Under the pieces are notes generated by a model. The model was given only the letters and a program-made list of their open reading frames with translations, was not told where the DNA came from and ran no database searches. Shown one piece after another: positions 16,034 to 25,134 of a stretch of 64,000 nt of DNA. The position numbers and the translations under genes were made by a program. Source of the stretch: Anaeromyxobacter dehalogenans 2CP-1 (GTDB taxonomy: Bacteria > Myxococcota > Myxococcia > Myxococcales > Anaeromyxobacteraceae); the NCBI RefSeq assembly GCF_000022145.1, contig NC_011891.1, positions 4,632,501 through 4,696,500 on the forward strand, written 5' to 3'. Every line of letters begins with the position of its first letter. The stretch's first letter is position 1.

Positions 16034-17329
16034 CTACGCCGCCGCCTCCGCCGCCGGCGGCGCCTCCACCGGCCGGTACCAGCGGGCCACCGCCGCGAAC
16101 ACGAACGCGGCCGCGAGCATCATCGCCGCGAAGAACGCGTAGTACGCGACGCCCTGGAAGCGGTTCAGCCAGGCGACGAGCGCGGTGAGCAGGGAGCCGA
16201 CCGAGATGGTCACGTACCAGAGCCCCATCACCACGCTGCGCAGGTGCTTCGGCGCCTGCGAGAACGCGAACTCGAGCGCGGTGACCGAGACCAGCACCTC
16301 GCCGATCACCAGGAACACGTACTGCGGGATCTGCCAGGCCACGTGGAGCGCCGCCCCGCCCTGCAGCGCCGACTCCACCGCGGCCGCCGCCACGAACGAC
16401 AGCACCGTCACGAACATGCCGACGGTCATCTTGCGCAGCGCGGTCACCTTCACGCCGCGGCGCTCCAGGGCCGGGAACACCCAGACGGCGAACACCGGGA
16501 TGAACGTGAGCACCATGGCCGCGTCGAGCGTCTGCACGTTGCCGGCGGCGATCTGGAAGCCGAACACGTGCCGGTCCATCCGCTCGGCCTGGAGCGTCCA
16601 CGACGACCCGTACTGGAAGAAGAGCGCCCAGAACACGATCACCGGCGCGAACACCGCCAGGATGCGCAGCACCGCGCCGGCCGCCGAGCCGCGGCCCGGG
16701 CCGCCGTCCTCCGCGGGCGGGGCGACGCGCGCCGGCGGCACGTGCACGTAGCGGCCGCGCCCCAGCCAGAAGACCAGCAGCGCCGCCGCCATGGCGACGC
16801 CCGGGACGCCGAACGCCACCCGCGGGCTCACGTGGTCGAGCAGGAGCGGGATGACGATCGTCGAGACGGTCGAGCCGAGGTTGATCATCCAGTAGTAGAG
16901 GTCGTACAGCCTCGCGAGCAGCCCCTTGTCCTCCGCGGGGATCTGGTCGCCCGCGAAGGCGGAGGCGCAGGGCTTCAGGCCGCCCGCGCCGATGGAGATG
17001 AGCGAGAGGCCGACCAGCAGCCCCCAGGCGCTCTCCCACACCGCCAGCACCGCGTGCCCGGCCACGTACCCGAGCGACAGCCACAGGATCGTGTTGTACC
17101 GGCCCCAGTACCGGTCGGCGAGCAGCGCGCCGAAGATGGGCATGAGGTACACCGCGCCGGTGAACACCTGGTAGGCGGTGACCGCCTCGTTCTCGGCGAA
17201 CCCCAGGTTCCGCACCATGTGCAGCACCAGGATGGACGCCATCCCGTAGTACGAGAACCGCTCGGCGGCCTCGTTCCAGGCGAGGAACTTGATGGACGGC
17301 GGGAAGCGGGACTTCGCGGTCTCGGGCAT
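16034..17329 (-). CDS. Proton-dependent oligopeptide transporter (POT/PTR2), copy B
   Basis: 431 aa from ATG 17329 (ATG 17347 adds six residues; neither has a clear ribosome binding site). Carries NEAAERFSYYGMASIL (the ExxERFxYYG motif), YLMPIFGALLADRYWGRY and GGLKPCASAFAGDQI. Clearly paralogous to the next gene along its whole length, but lacks about 25 residues in the central loop. The tandem pair suggests an old duplication, possibly with divided substrate range (di- and tripeptides or related compounds). Confidence 0.9.
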   Translation of the reverse strand: MPETAKSRFPPSIKFLAWNEAAERFSYYGMASILVLHMVRNLGFAENEAVTAYQVFTGAVYLMPIFGALLADRYWGRYNTILWLSLGYVAGHAVLAVWESAWGLLVGLSLISIGAGGLKPCASAFAGDQIPAEDKGLLARLYDLYYWMINLGSTVSTIVIPLLLDHVSPRVAFGVPGVAMAAALLVFWLGRGRYVHVPPARVAPPAEDGGPGRGSAAGAVLRILAVFAPVIVFWALFFQYGSSWTLQAERMDRHVFGFQIAAGNVQTLDAAMVLTFIPVFAVWVFPALERRGVKVTALRKMTVGMFVTVLSFVAAAAVESALQGGAALHVAWQIPQYVFLVIGEVLVSVTALEFAFSQAPKHLRSVVMGLWYVTISVGSLLTALVAWLNRFQGVAYYAFFAAMMLAAAFVFAAVARWYRPVEAPPAAEAAA

Positions 17330-17408
17330 GCGGGGGCACTGTGCCATGCCGGGGGGCCGCGCGCGAGACGCTGCGCGGCGCAGGGGCCCCGGTTACAAAG
17401 GCGCGCCG

Positions 17409-17717
17409 ATGATCCGGATCTCGACCGAGGAGGCCGCGCAGCGCATCGCGCAGGGCGGCTACGACCTGGTGGACGTGCGCGAGCCGCACGAGTGGGCCGG
17501 CGGACACATCCCCGGCGCGCGCCACGTCCCGCTCGGCGCGCTCGCCCGCGCCCCCGCCGACCACCTGACGCGCGACCGCGTCATCTTCGTGTGCGGCCAC
17601 GGCATGCGCAGCCAGACCGCGTGCGCCATCGCCCGCAGCGCCGGCCTGAGCGAGGTGTTCAGCGTGGACGGCGGCGTGGTGGGCTGGGCCGCCGAGGGCC
17701 GCCCGCTGTCGCCCTGA
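17409..17717 (+). CDS. Single-domain rhodanese-like sulfurtransferase
   Basis: 102 aa. One rhodanese domain: YDLVDVREPHEWAGGHIPGA at 18-37, then the active-site loop FVCGHGMRSQTA with catalytic Cys near residue 61, and GGVVGWAAEGRPL at the end. The loop has the six-residue size and CGHGMRS form seen in PspE/GlpE-like proteins rather than Cdc25 phosphatases. It would shift sulfane sulfur in the cytoplasm; no export signal. Convergent with the DUF423 gene. Confidence 0.85.
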   Translation: MIRISTEEAAQRIAQGGYDLVDVREPHEWAGGHIPGARHVPLGALARAPADHLTRDRVIFVCGHGMRSQTACAIARSAGLSEVFSVDGGVVGWAAEGRPLSP

Positions 17718-17730
17718 GCCGCGCGCGCTC

Positions 17731-18105
17731 TCAGCGCCCGCCGCGCAGCGCGGACACCCCCAGCGCGATCCAGCCGGCGATGAACGCGACGCCGCCGAAC
17801 GGCGTGACGGCCCCGAGCGCGCGCACGCCGCTCAGCGCGAGCGCGTAGAGGCTGCCGGAGAACAGCACCGTCCCGGCGAGGAACGCCCAGCCGGCGAACG
17901 CGGCCGCGCCGCCGGGCGTCCGCGCGTACGCCCAGCCCGCGGCCAGCAGGGCGAGCGCGTGGTACATCTGGTACTGCGCGCCGGTCTGGAAGACGGCCAG
18001 CAGATCCGGCGCCAGCCGCGCCTTCAGCGCGTGCGCGCCGAACGCGCCCGCCGCCACCGCCACCGCCCCCGAGATCGCGCCGAGCGCGAGGAAGAGCCTG
18101 TCCAT
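17731..18105 (-). CDS. DUF423 family small membrane protein
   Basis: 124 aa, four predicted membrane helices. The N-terminal FLALGAISGAVAVAAGAFGAHALK and the later QTGAQYQMYHALALL, FSGSLYALAL and TPFGGVAFIAGW are the hallmarks of DUF423 (YwdK/YgdD). Function of the family is unknown. Divergent from the pterin dehydratase gene, 87 bp apart. Confidence 0.9.
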   Translation of the reverse strand: MDRLFLALGAISGAVAVAAGAFGAHALKARLAPDLLAVFQTGAQYQMYHALALLAAGWAYARTPGGAAAFAGWAFLAGTVLFSGSLYALALSGVRALGAVTPFGGVAFIAGWIALGVSALRGGR

Positions 18106-18192
18106 GGCGGCGGAGTATCGCCGATCGCCCGGCCGGGCGGGCGTCCCGCCTTGGCCTTGCGGCGGCGCGGCGCGGCCCGCACACGCTCGGCC

Positions 18193-18546
18193 ATGGACCT
18201 GGACTTCGCGAAGAGGAAGTGCGTGCCGTGCGAGGGCGGCATCCCGGCGCTCGCGCCGGACGCGGTGGACGCCGGGCTGGGCGCGCTCGACGGGTGGGAC
18301 GCGCAGGAGGGGAAGACGCGGCTGCACAAGCACCTGCGCTTCGCCGACTTCGTCGCGGCCATGAAGTTCGTGAACGCGATGGCGGACCTCGCCGAGGCCG
18401 AGGGCCACCACCCGGACTTCTGCGTGCACTACTCCACCGTGGACGTGACGCTGTGGACGCACGCGGTGGGCGGGCTCTCCGACAACGACTTCATCCTGGC
18501 CGCGAAGCTGGACCGGCTGCGCGAGGCCGCCGCCGCGCGTCGCTGA
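18193..18546 (+). CDS. phhB: Pterin-4a-carbinolamine dehydratase
   Basis: 117 aa. Recognised by EGHHPDFCVHYSTVDVTLW (about 72-90) followed by THAVGGLSDNDFILAAKLD, which matches the family motif of paired His, Pro, Tyr, Trp/His and terminal Asp. It dehydrates 4a-hydroxytetrahydrobiopterin to recycle the cofactor of aromatic amino-acid hydroxylases, and in some bacteria has a separate role in molybdopterin metabolism. No phenylalanine hydroxylase gene is next to it. The N-terminal KRKCVPCEGGIPAL is also usual for the bacterial branch. Confidence 0.9.
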   Translation: MDLDFAKRKCVPCEGGIPALAPDAVDAGLGALDGWDAQEGKTRLHKHLRFADFVAAMKFVNAMADLAEAEGHHPDFCVHYSTVDVTLWTHAVGGLSDNDFILAAKLDRLREAAAARR

Positions 18547-18626
18547 GCGCGCCCTCGGCGGGCGCGCTGAATAGGCGCCGCGCGCGCGCCGTCACTCCGG
18601 TGGAGGGAAACCGCACCGGAGGAACC

Positions 18627-19007
18627 ATGACGAACGTCGCCCGCAAGCTCGCCCTCGCCGCCGCCCTCGCCGCCGCCGTCCCCGCCGCCGCGCACGCGAA
18701 GCCGTGCGATCACGACGCGCCGGTGGTGACGTACCCGGCCCCGGCGCCGCTCCCCGCGCCGGCCGGCTGGCGCGACGATCGCTGGGACGATCGCGGCCCG
18801 CGGCCGCACGACGGCTGGCGCGCCCGCGAGCGCGCCGCGCTCCGCGCCGAGTACGCGCGGCTCGACGGCGCCCGCGACCGCTTCTACGCGCGCTGGAACG
18901 GCTACCCGCCCCCGGGGAAGGCGCGCAAGTTCGAGCGCTGGTACGCGCACGAGCGCGGCGAGCTCGACCGCCGCTGGGAGGCGCTCGAGGGCTACGCCTG
19001 GCGTTGA
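18627..19007 (+). CDS. Small secreted Arg/Pro-rich protein
   Basis: 126 aa; GGAGGAA before ATG. Signal peptide 1-24 (ends AAHAK). The mature protein is Pro-rich at first (VVTYPAPAPLPAPAGW), then strongly charged (about one residue in four Arg), with many Trp/Tyr (RFYARWNGYPP, FERWYAHERGELDRRWEAL) in two helical stretches. Not recognised beyond this. An exported, basic, helical protein, perhaps binding envelope or RNA surfaces; no function assigned. Confidence 0.65.
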   Translation: MTNVARKLALAAALAAAVPAAAHAKPCDHDAPVVTYPAPAPLPAPAGWRDDRWDDRGPRPHDGWRARERAALRAEYARLDGARDRFYARWNGYPPPGKARKFERWYAHERGELDRRWEALEGYAWR

Positions 19008-19141
19008 GGCCCGCGTTCCCCGCGCCCTCACCACCCGCTCACCTCGGAGCACCCCGCCGCCCGCCGTGCGCCCCCGCGCCGGCGGGCGGCCCCGTCTCGA
19101 CGCCGTGGACCCCGCGCCGGTTCGCGGTTAGACCAGGAGAC

Positions 19142-20344
19142 GTGTCGCGCTCCGCCCTCTCCTTCGCCGTCTTCCTCGCCGTCGTGCTGTCCATCCTCGG
19201 CGGCATGCACGCCTACCTGTGGCTGCGCCTGGTGCGCGACCCGTCGCTGCCGGAGCCCTGGCGGCGGATCGGCACCGTGCTCCTGGCGCTGCTCGCCGTC
19301 GCCATCCCGGTGGGCATGTTCTCGGTGCGGCTCGCGTCCGGCTGGGCGGCGCGCTGGCTGCCCGTCGCCGCGTTCACCTGGCTCGGCCTCGCGTTCATCC
19401 TGTTCTGCGCCGTGGCCGCCATCGACCTCGCGCGCCTCTCCGCCCAGCTCGCGCTGTTCGTGGGCGACTGGCTGCGCCAGGTCCCCGATCCGCCCGCGGA
19501 CCCGGGCCGGCGGCTGTTCGTGGCGCGGGCGGTGGCCGGCGGTGCGGTGGTCGCGGCGGGCGGCTCGGCCGCGCTCGCGTTCCGGAGCGCCACCGGGCCG
19601 GCCGAGATCCACGAGGTCGCGGTCCGGCTGGACCGGCTGCCGCCGGCGCTGTCCGGCCTGACCATCGCGCAGATCTCCGACCTGCACGTCGGCCCGGCCA
19701 TCCGCGAGCGCGAGGTGCGCCGGGTGGTGGAGCAGACGAACGCGCTCCGCCCCGACGTCATCGCCATCACCGGCGACCTCGTGGACGGCAGCGTGCGCGA
19801 GCTGGGCCACGCGGTCGGCGAGCTGTCGCGGCTGCAGGCGCGGCACGGCGTGTTCTTCGTCACCGGCAACCACGAGTACTACTCCGGCGTGGACGCCTGG
19901 GTGGCGGAGCTGGGGCGGCTCGGGATCCGCGTGCTGCGGAACGAGCGCGTGACCGTGGGCGACGCGGGCGCGTCGATCGACCTCGCCGGCGTGGACGACT
20001 GGAGCGCGGGCCAGTTCGGGAACGGCCACGGCATGAACCTGCCGCGCGCGCTGGACGGGCGCGATCCGGAGCGCAGCCTGGTGCTCCTCGCCCACCAGCC
20101 GCGCGCCATCGGCGAGGCGGTGCGCGCCGGCGTGGAGCTGCAGCTCTCCGGGCACACCCACGGCGGGCAGATCTTCCCGTTCAACCTGCTGGTCCGGGCC
20201 GCGTATCCGTACGTGAAGGGGCTGTACGCGCACGACGAGGCGAGCGCCCGCGGGCAGATCTTCGTGTCGCGCGGCACCGGGTACTGGGGCCCGCCCATGC
20301 GCCTCGGCTCGCCGCCGGAGATCGCCAAGATCGTCCTGACCTGA
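19142..20344 (+). CDS. Membrane-anchored metallophosphoesterase (YkuE/YaeI-like)
   Basis: 400 aa from GTG 19142 with AGGAG upstream. Four membrane helices lie in residues 1-150, then a calcineurin-like phosphoesterase domain: ISDLHVG (about 180), GDLVDG, TGNHEYYSG, AHQP and SGHTHGGQIFPFN, i.e. all metal-binding motifs D-x-H, G-D-x-x-D, G-N-H-[DE] and G-H-x-H. The SGHTHGGQ form is the YkuE type, associated with lipid or nucleotide pyrophosphate hydrolysis at the membrane. C-terminal FVSRGTGYWGPPMRLGSPPE also fits that group. Confidence 0.88.
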   Translation: MSRSALSFAVFLAVVLSILGGMHAYLWLRLVRDPSLPEPWRRIGTVLLALLAVAIPVGMFSVRLASGWAARWLPVAAFTWLGLAFILFCAVAAIDLARLSAQLALFVGDWLRQVPDPPADPGRRLFVARAVAGGAVVAAGGSAALAFRSATGPAEIHEVAVRLDRLPPALSGLTIAQISDLHVGPAIREREVRRVVEQTNALRPDVIAITGDLVDGSVRELGHAVGELSRLQARHGVFFVTGNHEYYSGVDAWVAELGRLGIRVLRNERVTVGDAGASIDLAGVDDWSAGQFGNGHGMNLPRALDGRDPERSLVLLAHQPRAIGEAVRAGVELQLSGHTHGGQIFPFNLLVRAAYPYVKGLYAHDEASARGQIFVSRGTGYWGPPMRLGSPPEIAKIVLT

Positions 20345-20484
20345 CCTGATCGGGACGCCACCGGCGAGCGCTCGCCCGGGGGGACGGGGCGTTTCACGGT
20401 GCGTCGCGAACGCCGGCGTGGCCCGCTTGGGCCCTGCCCGCGCGGTAAGCACCGTTTTACCCTTGGCGTTCGCAGGAGGCAGCC

Positions 20485-22806
20485 ATGCGGGCCCGCTCCA
20501 TCGCCATCGTCGTCGCGGTCTTCGCCGCCGCGGCGCTCACCGCCGTGTTCGTGGTCTCGCAGCTCCCGCACGCGGGGCGCACCAGCCCGCTCCCGGGGAC
20601 GCCCGGGGCCGCGGTCGCGACCTCGAGCCCGCCCGCGCCGCCGGCCACCGCCTCCGACGGCTTCCTCGACGTGCGGGTGACCGCGGGCGGCGCGCCGCAG
20701 GCGGGCGCGGAGGTCCGGGCCTACCTGCGCGCGCGCGGCGCGAACGGCGCCCCCGCCTGGCTCGCGGCCGGGATCGGCGTCGCCGGGAAGGACGGCGTGG
20801 CGCGGCTGGCGGCCCGCCCCGGCGCGTACCTGGTGGCGGCGCGCGCGGTGGGGCTCGCTCCCGGACGGGCCGAAGTGATCCGGCCGAGCGGCGAGGAGGT
20901 CACGCACGCGGACGTGGCGCTCGCGCCGCCGGTCGCGCTCTCGGGACGCGTGACCGGGCCGGATGGCCGGCCCGCGCCGGCCCGCCTGGAGCTGGTCCCG
21001 CTCGCCTCGGCGCTCGGCGACGCGGCACCGGACGCGCCGCCGGAGGAGCTGGCCCGGGTGGAGACGGGGCGGCGCGGCGCGTTCGAGGTGCCCGGGCTCG
21101 CGCCGGGCCTGTACGCGGTGCGCGCCGACGGCGCCGGGTTCCACGCGCTGCTCGTGCCACGGGTGGCGGTGCCGCGCGCCGCGCCGCTCGAGCTGCGGCT
21201 CGACGCGCTGGCGCTGCTCGACGGCGCGGTGACCGGCGCCGACGGCCGGCCGGCGGCGGGCGCGGTGGTGCGGGCCGCCTCGGCGGACCACTCGGCCGAG
21301 ATGACGGTGGGTGAAGACGGGCGCTTCCAGCTCCCGGTCCCAGCCGGCGAGTACCGGCTGCTGGCCGGGCGTGGCGGCGAGGCCGCGGCGCTCGCGGAGC
21401 GGGTGACCGCGGGCCCGGGGACGGCGCGGCGCGGGCTGGCCCTGCGGCTCGGGCCGGGGGCGGCGCTGGAGGGGCAGGTGGTGCGCGCCTCGGACGGCGC
21501 GCCGCTCGCCGCGGCCGAGGTGGTGCTGCGGCCGCACCAGGCGTCGGCCGCGCTGGCGCGCGCCACCGCCGACGCGTCCGGGCGCTTCCGCGTGGAGGGG
21601 CTCGCGCCCGGGCCCTGGGACGTGCTCGCCGCCGCGCCCGGCGCCACGCCGGGGCGGGCCGAGGCGGTGACGCTCGAGCCGGGCCGGAGCTTCCCGCTGC
21701 GCCTCGCGCTGGCGGGGCTCGGCGCGGTCGAGGGCGTGGTGACGGATCCGGCCGGCCGGCCGCTGGCGCGCGTGCGCGTGCGCCTCGGCGCGCGCGGCGA
21801 CGGCCTCGCCGCGCTCGCGCCGCGGGAGGCCCGCACCGACTTCGAGGGGCGCTTCCGCCTGGAGGACGTGGAGGTGGGACGCGCCGAGCTGGCCGCGGTG
21901 CAGGACGGGGCCGCGCTCGGCGCGGCGCGCGCGGTGCGCGTGCAGGCGGGCCGGGCGGCGCGGGCCGACTTCTTCCTCGCCCCGCCGGGCGCGCTCGCCG
22001 GTCGGGCCTCCGCGGGCGGCAAGCCCCCGCCGCTCGGGACCGCCGTCCTCGCCGCCACGCTCCAGGGCCCACCGCAGGTGGCGCGCACCCTCGTCGACGC
22101 GAGCGGCAACTTCGAGCTGCTGCTGCCCGCTGGCGACTACCGCGTCCTGGCGGCGCCGGCCGACGCGGCCGGCACAAACGTCCGCGCCGCGCCGACGTTC
22201 GCGCGGGTGGAGCCGGGCGGCACCACGCGGCTCGAGCTGCGGGTGACGGCGGCCGCCGAGGAGGAGGGGCCGGAGGTGCGCGTGCTCGAGCCGGGCGGCG
22301 CGCCGTCGGCCGGCGCGGAGGTGACGCTGGCCCGCCCCGGCGACGCCCGGGTGGCGATGGCGGCCCGGGCCGGCGAGGACGGCCGCGTGCGGCTGGGGCG
22401 CGACATGGGCCTGGCCGGGCGCGAGGTGGAGGTGCGGGCGCACAATGGCGGGCGCAGCGGCGCGTTCACCGGGCGGCTGCCGGCCGCCGGCGCGGTCGCG
22501 GTGACGCTCTCGCCCGGCGCCGCGCTGGAAGGCGTCGTCCGCGGCGGCGGGGCGCCGGTGAAGGGGTTCGCGCTGGAGGTCGCCTCGCAGCCGGCGCCGG
22601 AGGGCTGGCGCACGCTCGAGGTGCACCGCTTCGCCGGGGATCGGTTCGAGCTGGGCGACCTGCCCGCCGGGCCGCTGCGCGTCGCGGTGCGCACCGCGGA
22701 CGGGCGGCGCGGCGAGGCGGAGGTGCGGCTCGCGGCGGGCGAGGTGCGGCGCCTCGAGGTCGCGGTCTCGGCGGCGGTGCCGGCGCGCGCCCCCGCCGGC
22801 CGGTGA
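20485..22806 (+). CDS. Large exported protein of tandem carboxypeptidase-regulatory-like (Ig-like) repeats
   Basis: 773 aa; AGGAGG before ATG. One N-terminal membrane helix/signal anchor (residues 6-27). Residues 55-760 consist of about eight transthyretin-like CarboxypepD_reg repeats, each with a pattern such as LSGRVTGPDGRPAPA, LDGAVTGADGRPAAG, VEGVVTDPAGRPLARVRV followed by FEVPGLAPGLYAV or FRVEGLAPGPWDVLA. No catalytic peptidase domain. Such repeats serve as adhesive or structural stalks on the surface of myxobacteria. Ala/Gly-rich composition comes from the GC content. Confidence 0.8.
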   Translation: MRARSIAIVVAVFAAAALTAVFVVSQLPHAGRTSPLPGTPGAAVATSSPPAPPATASDGFLDVRVTAGGAPQAGAEVRAYLRARGANGAPAWLAAGIGVAGKDGVARLAARPGAYLVAARAVGLAPGRAEVIRPSGEEVTHADVALAPPVALSGRVTGPDGRPAPARLELVPLASALGDAAPDAPPEELARVETGRRGAFEVPGLAPGLYAVRADGAGFHALLVPRVAVPRAAPLELRLDALALLDGAVTGADGRPAAGAVVRAASADHSAEMTVGEDGRFQLPVPAGEYRLLAGRGGEAAALAERVTAGPGTARRGLALRLGPGAALEGQVVRASDGAPLAAAEVVLRPHQASAALARATADASGRFRVEGLAPGPWDVLAAAPGATPGRAEAVTLEPGRSFPLRLALAGLGAVEGVVTDPAGRPLARVRVRLGARGDGLAALAPREARTDFEGRFRLEDVEVGRAELAAVQDGAALGAARAVRVQAGRAARADFFLAPPGALAGRASAGGKPPPLGTAVLAATLQGPPQVARTLVDASGNFELLLPAGDYRVLAAPADAAGTNVRAAPTFARVEPGGTTRLELRVTAAAEEEGPEVRVLEPGGAPSAGAEVTLARPGDARVAMAARAGEDGRVRLGRDMGLAGREVEVRAHNGGRSGAFTGRLPAAGAVAVTLSPGAALEGVVRGGGAPVKGFALEVASQPAPEGWRTLEVHRFAGDRFELGDLPAGPLRVAVRTADGRRGEAEVRLAAGEVRRLEVAVSAAVPARAPAGR

Positions 22807-22839
22807 CGGGCGGCCCCGGGCCGGTTACAGGGGAGGCCC

Positions 22840-23367
22840 ATGTCCCTCCCCGTCGTCGGCAAGGCGCACGAGGCCAGCGCCGCGCAGCCCTTCACCTGGT
22901 TCGTGTACGGCTCCTCGCTCGATCCCGAGGCGTTCGCCGCCTGGGCGCGCGATCACGGCTACGCGCCCCCCGACCTCGGGCAGGGCCGGCCCGCGGCGCT
23001 CCCCGGCTTCCGGCTCGCGTTCGACGTCGTGTCGCGCTTCTGGGGCGGCGCGGTGGCGAGCCTGGCGGAGGCGGAGGGGGAGGCGGTGGAGGGGCTGGCG
23101 CTCGCGCTGCCCGGCGTGGCGCGCGGGATGGTCGAGCACAAGGAGGGCGTCATCTCCGGGCTGTACGCGCCGCAGGAGGTGACGCTCCGGCTGGCGGACG
23201 GGTCCGCGGCGCGCGCCGTCGCGTTCCGCGCCGCGCCGGACCGCCGCCTGGCGCGAGACGCGCCGCCCTCGCCCGCCTACCTCGAGGCGGTGATCCGCGG
23301 CGCGCGCGCCGCCGGGCTGTCCGACGCGTGGATCCGCAAGCTCGAGGCGCTGCGCCCGGCGCGCTGA
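22840..23367 (+). CDS. Gamma-glutamylcyclotransferase-like (AIG2/GGCT fold) protein
   Basis: 175 aa. The N-terminal FTWFVYGSSLDPEAFAAWA gives the YGS[LN]xxP signature of the gamma-glutamylcyclotransferase fold, and GFRLAFDVVSRFWGGAVASL plus GMVEHKEGVISGLYAPQEV match the rest, with the catalytic Glu expected in EHKEG. These proteins release 5-oxoproline from gamma-glutamyl peptides. GGGGAGG precedes the ATG. Convergent with the sirtuin gene. Confidence 0.75.
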   Translation: MSLPVVGKAHEASAAQPFTWFVYGSSLDPEAFAAWARDHGYAPPDLGQGRPAALPGFRLAFDVVSRFWGGAVASLAEAEGEAVEGLALALPGVARGMVEHKEGVISGLYAPQEVTLRLADGSAARAVAFRAAPDRRLARDAPPSPAYLEAVIRGARAAGLSDAWIRKLEALRPAR

Positions 23368-23379
23368 CCGCCGCGCCCG

Positions 23380-24219
23380 CTACCCGGCGCCGAGCGCCGC
23401 CACGATCCCGGGGAGGCGCGCGCAGGCGCTGCCGCGCGCGAAGAAGCCGCGCTCCGACCGGGCGGCCAGCTCGGCGAACGGGTTCTCCTCGGGGTTCACG
23501 TCCACCAGCGCCGCGCCGCGGTGGAACGCGATGCGGCCGATCTGCATGGGCAGGTTGGTGGCGCCGCTCGTGCCGACCACCAGGAGCAGGTCGGCCGCCT
23601 CGGCAGCGCGGACGGCGCTGTCCATCCGGTAGTTCGCCTCGTCGTAATACTCGTCGAACCAGAGCACGTGCGGGCGCAGCCAGCCGCCGCAGGCGGGGCA
23701 GGAGAGCTGGGAGCGCTCGCGCTCGGTGAACGGGTCGTCCTTGCGGCGCGGCGCCATCGCCGGCAGGTCCAGCAGCCCGACGCCGCACTCCGCCGCGCAG
23801 CGGACGTAGGCGGCGTCGCCGTGGATGCAGAACACGCGGCGCGAGCCGGCCCGGCGGTGCAGCCCGTCGATGTTCTGCGTGACGAGCGTGAACCGCTCGC
23901 CCAGCGCCGCCTCGAGCCGCACCAGCGCCTCGTGCCCCGGGTTCGGCCGGGCGTCGCGGCACACGCCGAACCGGTACAGGTACCAGCGCCACACCTCGTC
24001 CGGCGCGGCCTCGAACATCTCCCGCGTGGCCATCTCCTGCGGCATGTAGTTGCGGGAGCCGACCACCCAGTAGCCCTCCGCGCCGCGGAACGTGGGGATG
24101 CCGCTCTCCGCCGAGATCCCGGCGCCGGTGAGCGCCACCACCTTCCCGCCCGACCCCCGCACCTCGGCCAGGATGCGCTCCAGCTTCGCCTCGAGCCCCG
24201 CGGTCGCCATGCCGTCCAT
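23380..24219 (-). CDS. Sir2-family NAD-dependent protein deacylase
   Basis: 279 aa. All core motifs are visible: TGAGISAESGIPTFRG (about 31-46, NAD binding), TQNIDGLHRRAG (about 113-124), catalytic His in CIHGD (about 133), zinc ligands in RCAAEC and SCPACGG, then GTSG and VNPEENPF. Family members remove acetyl or longer acyl groups from lysine, or act as ADP-ribosyltransferases. The start lies one base after the stop of the BtuF-like gene, so the pair is translationally coupled. Confidence 0.92.
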   Translation of the reverse strand: MDGMATAGLEAKLERILAEVRGSGGKVVALTGAGISAESGIPTFRGAEGYWVVGSRNYMPQEMATREMFEAAPDEVWRWYLYRFGVCRDARPNPGHEALVRLEAALGERFTLVTQNIDGLHRRAGSRRVFCIHGDAAYVRCAAECGVGLLDLPAMAPRRKDDPFTERERSQLSCPACGGWLRPHVLWFDEYYDEANYRMDSAVRAAEAADLLLVVGTSGATNLPMQIGRIAFHRGAALVDVNPEENPFAELAARSERGFFARGSACARLPGIVAALGAG

Positions 24220-24220
24220 G

Positions 24221-25087
24221 TTAGCCCGCCGGCGGACCCCGCAGCTCCCCCTCGCGGCGGGCCGGCAGCCGCTCGCCGCGCGCCACCGCGGCCACGATGC
24301 CGGCGAGCGCGCGCACCCCGTCGGTGAGGGCGGCCGGGCCGGGCTGCAGGATGATCGCGCTCCGCACCTCGTAGAGCTGGTCCTCCCGCACCGCCGGGAC
24401 CTCCGACCACCCCGGCCGCGCCCGGATCACCTCGCGGCGGGCCTTCTTCCCGCACCAGCTCGCCACCACCGCGTCCGGCGCGCGCCGCGCCACCTCCTCC
24501 GCGGCGACGATCCGGCCCCTGGCCGCGTGCGAGGCGCGGGTCTCCGCGCACACGTCGTCGGCGCCGGCCAGCTCCAGCAGCTCCGAGACCCAGCGGATCC
24601 CGGCGATGAGCGGGTCCGGCCACTCCTCGAAGAACACGCGCGGGCGCCGGGGCAGCGCGGCCGCCGACTCCGCCACCCGCGCCAGGCCGGCCTCGAGCTC
24701 GGCCGCGAGCGCCTCCCCCGCCTCGGCGCGGCCCACCGCGGCGGTGACCAGCCGGAGCGTCTGGAGGATCTCCGCCACCGAGCGCTGGTTCGTGACCAGC
24801 ACCGGGATCCCGCGCCGCACCAGGTCGCGAGCGACGTCGGCCTGAAGGTCGGAGAAGCCGACCACCAGGTCCGGCCGGAGCGCCGCGATCGCGTCCCCGT
24901 CGGCGGACAGGAACGCGCTCACCCGCGGCTTGCGGCGGGCCTCGGGTGGACGGACGGTGAACCCGGAGACGCCCACCACCAGGTCGCCCGCGCCGATGCG
25001 GTAGAGCGTCTCGGTGGTCTCCTCGGTGAGGCACACCACGCGGCGGGGGTGCGGCGGGGCCTGCGAGAGGAGCGCGGCGAGATCCAC
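24221..25087 (-). CDS. BtuF-like periplasmic-binding-fold protein without signal peptide
   Basis: 288 aa from GTG 25087 (AGGGGG upstream); GTG 25114 would add nine basic residues. Fold of class III binding proteins for cobalamin or siderophore importers: RRVVCLTEETTETLYRIGAGDLVVGVSG, RPDLVVGFSDLQADVARDL, the long helix AEILQTLRLVTAAVGR, then ELLELAGADDVCAET. No signal peptide, lipobox or membrane helix under either start, and no ABC permease or ATPase beside it. A cytoplasmic ligand-binding role, coupled to the sirtuin, is possible. Confidence 0.72.
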   Translation of the reverse strand: MDLAALLSQAPPHPRRVVCLTEETTETLYRIGAGDLVVGVSGFTVRPPEARRKPRVSAFLSADGDAIAALRPDLVVGFSDLQADVARDLVRRGIPVLVTNQRSVAEILQTLRLVTAAVGRAEAGEALAAELEAGLARVAESAAALPRRPRVFFEEWPDPLIAGIRWVSELLELAGADDVCAETRASHAARGRIVAAEEVARRAPDAVVASWCGKKARREVIRARPGWSEVPAVREDQLYEVRSAIILQPGPAALTDGVRALAGIVAAVARGERLPARREGELRGPPAG

Positions 25088-25134
25088 GTTGGGCCCCCTG
25101 GCGCGACGGCGCACCCCGGTTATAAGGGGTGGGC

